A stretch of DNA of 64,000 bases from an uncultured Kiritimatiellota bacterium (GTDB lineage: Bacteria; Verrucomicrobiota; Kiritimatiellia; RFP12; UBA1067): NCBI GenBank assembly GCA_934635225.1, contig CAKTYZ010000004.1, positions 62,001 through 126,000 of the forward strand, written 5' to 3'. The position numbers and the translations under genes were made by a program. Of this stretch, positions 59,874-64,000 are shown one piece after another (position 1 is the stretch's first letter; each line of letters starts with the position of its first letter). Below the pieces are notes generated by a model that was not told the DNA's origin, ran no database searches, and was given only the letters and a program-made list of their open reading frames with translations.

Positions 59874-60683
59874 ATGATTACATTGATAGTAGCGATTGCC
59901 GTTGGATGCGGCAGTTTTGCCACGGCGTATTATGCCGGAGATTGGGGGTTCGGTTGGAGCATCTTTGCGGGTGTTCTCGGTTTTGGCGTGTTCCAAGGTG
60001 TGGTGGGTTTCTTGATCCAGAAACGCGTCAAGGCCGAGATGGAGAAGGTTCAGGCCATTCTTCTGTCTGGGCAGAAGCGCTTGCAGGCGAAAATGCAGCG
60101 CTGGCAGATCCGGCCGCCGGGGTCGATCCAGGCTGCGCAACGCGAGATCTTTTCAGACACAAAGGAGTTCGTCAAAGAGGCTCTTGCGCAAACGGAAACA
60201 TTGCAGAAGTACAAGTTGTGGGTGCCGATGATGGAGCGTCAAATTGCGACGGCCAGACTGCAGCTCTCGTGGATGATCAAAGACTTCAAGACCGTTGATG
60301 CGCTCATGCCGAAAGCGATTTGCCTTGATCCGACGATGTGCTGCATCAAGATGGCGCGTGCCTATATGCAGGAGAAGCCGACGGAGGAAATCGCAAAAGT
60401 CTACCGCAAAGCCGCCGCGCGCACGCGCTACAACGGGAATGTTCTGCTGGCCGCGACGATGAGCTGGATTCAGGTTCAGCGTTCGGATGCGGACGGCGCA
60501 TTCAAAACCCTGACGGAAGCCTTGAAGAAGAGCGACGATGCGACGCTGAAGAGTAACCACGAGTGTCTGATGAACAATCGCGTCGCCCATTTCACCAATT
60601 CGGGGCTGGGAGACCAGTGGTATTCTCTTCTGCTGGAGGAGCCGAAGGTCCATGTGCAACGTCCGCGCAACATCTATCGGTGA
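59874..60683 (+). CDS. Membrane-anchored helical-repeat protein of unknown function
   Basis: 269 residues. Two membrane helices at the N-terminus (MITLIVAIAVGCGSFATAYY and FAGVLGFGVFQGVVGFLIQ) are followed by a coiled coil and a TPR-like helical domain (MERQIATARLQLSWMIKDF, DADGAFKTLTEALKKSDDAT). No enzyme motif. The start at 59874 is set by TATAAT 7 bases upstream. It lies 13 bases before the MurU-AmgK-like gene, so the two may be co-transcribed and linked to the cell envelope. Confidence 0.65.
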   Translation: MITLIVAIAVGCGSFATAYYAGDWGFGWSIFAGVLGFGVFQGVVGFLIQKRVKAEMEKVQAILLSGQKRLQAKMQRWQIRPPGSIQAAQREIFSDTKEFVKEALAQTETLQKYKLWVPMMERQIATARLQLSWMIKDFKTVDALMPKAICLDPTMCCIKMARAYMQEKPTEEIAKVYRKAAARTRYNGNVLLAATMSWIQVQRSDADGAFKTLTEALKKSDDATLKSNHECLMNNRVAHFTNSGLGDQWYSLLLEEPKVHVQRPRNIYR

Positions 60684-60696
60684 AGGAAGCGTGGCG

Positions 60697-62418
60697 ATGG
60701 TCAAGAAAGCAGTGGTCTTGGCGGCTGGGCATGGAACGCGTCTCCGTCCGTTTACCTGCGTCACGCCGAAGCCATTAATGCCCGTTTGGGGCGAAACGAT
60801 GCTTGACCGCATGATGTCGCTTCTGCGCGAGCGCGGTGTCGATGATTTCATCGTCAATTCGCATCACCTGCACGAACAAATTCGCGAATGGAGCGACGCT
60901 TATCGGAGCGCGGCCCAGACGCAAGGCGAAAAGGTACGCATCAAAGTCAGTTACGAGCCAGAGATCCTCGGCAATGGTGGGGTCCTTAACCCCATCCGCG
61001 ACTGGATCGGTGACGAGCCGTTCTATCTTGTGAACTCTGATATCATTGTCGAAAACATGCCGGACCTCGGCGCGGCGTTCGAGCTGGCCAGAACGGATGA
61101 GGACGTCCTTGGTGTCTGTCTCGTCACAAAGGAGGGTCCCCGGACAATTGAGGTCGAGCCAATGTCCAGCTTTGTCACGAATTGGCGAAGTGATGACGCG
61201 GGGATGAACGGGACCTTTACCTACTGCGGCATCTCGATCTTGAAGCCGCGCGTACTTGATTTCGTGAAGCCAGAAGGCTTCTCGTCGATTGTCTCGGCCT
61301 ACGAGAAGGCGATGATGGCCGGGCTCTTCATGAGGGCCATCCAGTCGGATAACTTCCTTTGGGAGGACGCGGGAACGATTGCGCGTTACATTGACCTCAA
61401 TCGGGACGGGAATGAGAATGCCTTTGCCGACATTCCCCAGCTCAAGGCGACGGAGGCGAAAGACTTCAAGTTTCTCAGTGCGCGAGGCAGTGACCGCGTT
61501 TTCTTCGGATGTAATCGCGGCATTGCGATTCTCTATGACGACGGCAACCGAAACGAAAACGGGAAATATCCAGGACATGCTCGCTGGCTGAAGGCGAAAG
61601 GCATGCCCGTGCCAAAGGTTCTCTTCGACGATGCGGCGGCCAAGACGCTTGTTCTGGAGAATGCCGGAACTGAGCGCAAAATGTCGCTGGAAGACTACGT
61701 AAAGATCGTCGAGACGTTGGTTCGCTTTAACGCGCTGGGCGCAGAAAGTGACTTGCCGGACCTTCTGCCGCCGTTTGACGATGAGACATGGGAGTGGGAG
61801 CATGGGCTGTTCGCAAAGCACTGTCTTGGCTCACGCTTCGGGATGACGTTGCCATCAGAAGTCCGAAAGGAACTCGGACATGTCGCGATGTTGTTGGAGT
61901 GCGAGCCGAAGGCTCTCGTCCACCGCGATTTCCAGTCCACGAACATCCTCTGGAAGGGCGACAGCTTTTCGTTCATCGACTTTCAGGGCATGCGCCTCGG
62001 TCCGGCGGCCTACGACCTCGCGTCGCTGGTCTACGATCCATATGTAACGTTCACCGAGGGCGAGCGACGAGCGCTCATCGCGCTCTATGCGAAGAAGTCG
62101 GGTCGCGAAGACATGCCGAAAATTCTGCCGTTTGCCGCGATTCAACGTCTCGTGCAATGTCTGGGTGCCTACGGGCGTTTGACGTCCGTAGGCCAGCCGC
62201 AGTTCGGCCGCTATGTTTTGCCCGCGCTCGTGAACTTACTGGACGCGTCTGACCGCGCGGGCCTTGATGCGCTTGGCGCACTTGCGGAAGACTTGATTGC
62301 GAAAGAGAAGTCGGCTTCTCACGCATCACCGCATGATGGGAACTGTTGTTCCTGCGGGCATCACCATTCCAACCATGACGGCCCCTGTGCGTGCGGGCAT
62401 GACCATTCGTGCGCATGA
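60697..62418 (+). CDS. Sugar-1-phosphate nucleotidyltransferase fused to APH-type kinase (MurU-AmgK-like) with His/Cys tail
   Basis: 573 residues. Residues 1-245 are a nucleotidyltransferase: VVLAAGHGTRLRPFTCVTPK PLMPVWG signature, YLVNSDIIVEN (metal Asp). Residues about 275-545 are an aminoglycoside-phosphotransferase-fold kinase: ALVHRDFQSTNILW (catalytic His-x-Asp...Asn) and FIDFQGMRLGPAAYDLASL. Pseudomonas MurU and AmgK, separate proteins, do these two steps on MurNAc in cell-wall recycling; a fusion would channel MurNAc to UDP-MurNAc. Other sugars are possible. The last ~35 residues hold 8 His and 6 Cys (NCCSCGHHHSNHDGPCACG and HDHSCA), an apparent metal-binding tail not expected in either family. 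Start 60697 is where homology begins. The stop overlaps the next start (ATGA). Confidence 0.8.
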   Translation: MVKKAVVLAAGHGTRLRPFTCVTPKPLMPVWGETMLDRMMSLLRERGVDDFIVNSHHLHEQIREWSDAYRSAAQTQGEKVRIKVSYEPEILGNGGVLNPIRDWIGDEPFYLVNSDIIVENMPDLGAAFELARTDEDVLGVCLVTKEGPRTIEVEPMSSFVTNWRSDDAGMNGTFTYCGISILKPRVLDFVKPEGFSSIVSAYEKAMMAGLFMRAIQSDNFLWEDAGTIARYIDLNRDGNENAFADIPQLKATEAKDFKFLSARGSDRVFFGCNRGIAILYDDGNRNENGKYPGHARWLKAKGMPVPKVLFDDAAAKTLVLENAGTERKMSLEDYVKIVETLVRFNALGAESDLPDLLPPFDDETWEWEHGLFAKHCLGSRFGMTLPSEVRKELGHVAMLLECEPKALVHRDFQSTNILWKGDSFSFIDFQGMRLGPAAYDLASLVYDPYVTFTEGERRALIALYAKKSGREDMPKILPFAAIQRLVQCLGAYGRLTSVGQPQFGRYVLPALVNLLDASDRAGLDALGALAEDLIAKEKSASHASPHDGNCCSCGHHHSNHDGPCACGHDHSCA

Positions 62419-64000
62419 ACGCAATACGCCAGTTTCTGAAGCGCATCAAGACGCACGGCGTCCGCCGTCCGGATGCGGTTCGGACCGTGGCGATGGGCAT
62501 CGCACGGACGTTTGACGCCTATGACTTGGGCAACGACACGTTTATCTTCGAGCGTGGAATAGGCGCGCACCTTTCGGCGCGAGCAAGTGTTCTTGTCGTC
62601 GAGAAGTCGGCCCTTCGGCGTCGCGCGCGCGGTCGCGTCCTCACCTTGACGACAGGGAATCACTCTGTTGCGGCATTTCCGCTTTTGGACGGTCGGTTTT
62701 GGAAACTCTCGTCGCTGAAGTCCGCCGTACGCGGAGAGGTCCTGATGCATCGAATTCTCTGCGCGAACGTCACTGGCGACACGATCGAATTGTCTCAGCG
62801 CGAACTGCCGACGTCGACGCTTGTGAAAGCCGATGATTGGCTGATCGGCACAGTCGGCTTTACCTTTCCGGACATTGTCATGGGCGAGCGCAACGAGACG
62901 ACGCTGGAGTTCTATCGTCGCCTCGGGCAGGAATGGCGCGTCAAGCCGCTGGCGTGGACGGAGAACGAGATGCGCGTGGCGCTCGCCGCCGCCAAGAAGC
63001 GCATTGGCACGAGCCTGACCTACTACCATTCGACGCGCGGCGTCCATTGGCTGACCTATTCGGAGTTCGTGCGCTTCTCGTTCCTGGCCGAGACGGATCC
63101 GCCGGCTTTTCTAAAGGGATTGAAGGAACTTGTCGGAGTCTACGAAGGGAATCGCGTGTCCTTCATGCGTCTACCGAAGTATCGTGGGCACCATGAAATC
63201 GAGTTCTTCGGGCTCCTGCGTGGCGTTGCGGGGGATCGGCTCGTTCCGGAGATCGAGCGCCTCATGGAGGCCGTCGCGCTGAACCGGCTGGGACAGCTGG
63301 GCGTGATCCAGCGAGTGCAGGAGATTGTCGCGCTCTACCGCTCGCTTCTCGCGCGGTCCACGTTGGCGGACGAGTCCTCGAAGGATTTCATAGAGACTCT
63401 GTATATGCACATCACGGGCGAAGTCTATTCGGTCGTCGGCGAAGGCACGACGCCGGCATTTGACGACCGTCGGACGGCTCTCCCGGGTGCGACGTTTGTC
63501 GAAGGCCGTCCGGTCCTGCATCCGGGGGCGGACTCGCGTACGGAGATTCTTGTCGCGAATCTGCGGGGCTTCATGTCAAAGGACGAGACAGTCGAGTACG
63601 CGAATGTCTACGAATTGCGTACGAAGGATGAAGACTCGCCGCTTGGAAAGGGTGATACGCGCGAGATTGTCTACAAGACGAGCCGCCGTCCACTTGAGAA
63701 TTCGCTGGTCGAAAAGAGACTCGCGGGATCAGGGAGCGGCTATTCGGGCTATCTGTTGTCACGCATTGGCGCGCTCCGCTCGCTTGGAATCGCCTTGAGC
63801 GACTACTACCAACTGCTGAAACATCGTCCGGGCCGACACCACGGCGTCCACGAACACTACATACGCCGTCGGTGTGAGGGCGAGCCGATGGATGCGATTC
63901 CGGCGAACTACTTCCAGTCGGCGGATGGGTCAGGTACCGAGGAGAAGGAGGTCGTGCTCTCTCTCTCGACGCTGATGGGCGATGCGGCTGCACAGAACCT
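62415..64000 (+). CDS. Uncharacterised protein, 3' end outside window
   Basis: An open frame of 528 codons from the ATG at 62415 runs off the window end. It begins MNAIRQFLKRIKTHGVRRPD and overlaps the previous stop by ATGA, so it is coupled to the MurU-AmgK-like gene. There is no signal peptide. The sequence mixes beta-rich parts (LIGTVGFTFPDIVMGERNET) and helical parts (EIERLMEAVALNRLGQLGVI) with a basic stretch, and no catalytic motif that I recognise. Function unknown. Confidence 0.75.
   Translation, partial: MNAIRQFLKRIKTHGVRRPDAVRTVAMGIARTFDAYDLGNDTFIFERGIGAHLSARASVLVVEKSALRRRARGRVLTLTTGNHSVAAFPLLDGRFWKLSSLKSAVRGEVLMHRILCANVTGDTIELSQRELPTSTLVKADDWLIGTVGFTFPDIVMGERNETTLEFYRRLGQEWRVKPLAWTENEMRVALAAAKKRIGTSLTYYHSTRGVHWLTYSEFVRFSFLAETDPPAFLKGLKELVGVYEGNRVSFMRLPKYRGHHEIEFFGLLRGVAGDRLVPEIERLMEAVALNRLGQLGVIQRVQEIVALYRSLLARSTLADESSKDFIETLYMHITGEVYSVVGEGTTPAFDDRRTALPGATFVEGRPVLHPGADSRTEILVANLRGFMSKDETVEYANVYELRTKDEDSPLGKGDTREIVYKTSRRPLENSLVEKRLAGSGSGYSGYLLSRIGALRSLGIALSDYYQLLKHRPGRHHGVHEHYIRRRCEGEPMDAIPANYFQSADGSGTEEKEVVLSLSTLMGDAAAQN

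Overview
The window reads as a piece of a high-GC, Gram-negative chromosome from the PVC group, most likely a gut-type Kiritimatiellota/Verrucomicrobiota/Lentisphaerota relative. This is an inference from style: many multi-domain secreted glycosidases, TAT-type metallophosphoesterases next to GH5-like enzymes, XylR/Crp-type regulator remnants, thrombospondin-3/LamG surface proteins and a Tol/Ton system. No ribosomal gene is present to prove it.

Layout. (1) 1-12.6 kb: plus-strand carbohydrate cluster: esterase-WbsX/GH99-like fusion, secreted beta-helix protein, GH-A/GH92 fusion, and a metallophosphoesterase whose frame runs without a stop into a GH5-like enzyme. A GH28 fragment and a long inverted repeat follow. 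(2) 12.9-16.6 kb: GntR-FCD regulator divergent from kdgK, an atypical Nramp-fold transporter and KDPG aldolase, coupled by ATGA overlaps. This is the end of uronate/pectin breakdown, with two palindromic operators on a consensus promoter. (3) 16.6-18.3 kb: a gene graveyard: promoter copy, AraC and Crp fragments, internally deleted zeta-toxin-like ATPase, IS30 scrap and two copies of a 23-bp-period element. (4) 18.3-31.4 kb: a strong promoter, a structured leader with a 16-C run, then five same-strand genes led by secreted proteins. One of these is 2757 residues long, and the last third of that protein recalls Tc-toxin A subunits. (5) 31.5-33.3 kb: a NarX/NarL-type two-component pair on the minus strand. 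(6) 33.4-49.3 kb: second carbohydrate cluster: GH31, double LamG, GH28-like/SGNH fusion, GH5-like paralogue, GH78, GH78-deacetylase fusion, DUF5696-like glycosidase; a third 23-bp-period element lies inside it. (7) 49.3-53.6 kb: decayed secreted gene, then ExbB-ExbD-TonB-BatD-like operon. (8) 53.6-64 kb: DeoR/PfkB divergent pair, tRNA-Ser and tRNA-Gly, recN, AroB-like protein, second metallophosphoesterase, a membrane helical-repeat protein, a MurU-AmgK-like fusion with a His/Cys tail, and a 5' partial gene of unknown function.

How it fits together. The two enzyme clusters (rhamnosidases, GH28-like, esterases, alpha-mannosidase, alpha-glucosidase type) would release sugars and uronates from pectin or host/plant glycans. 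The KDG operon would finish uronate catabolism, and ExbBD-TonB would energise outer-membrane uptake. Several genes appear to use leaderless transcripts (TATAAT exactly 7 nt before ATG).
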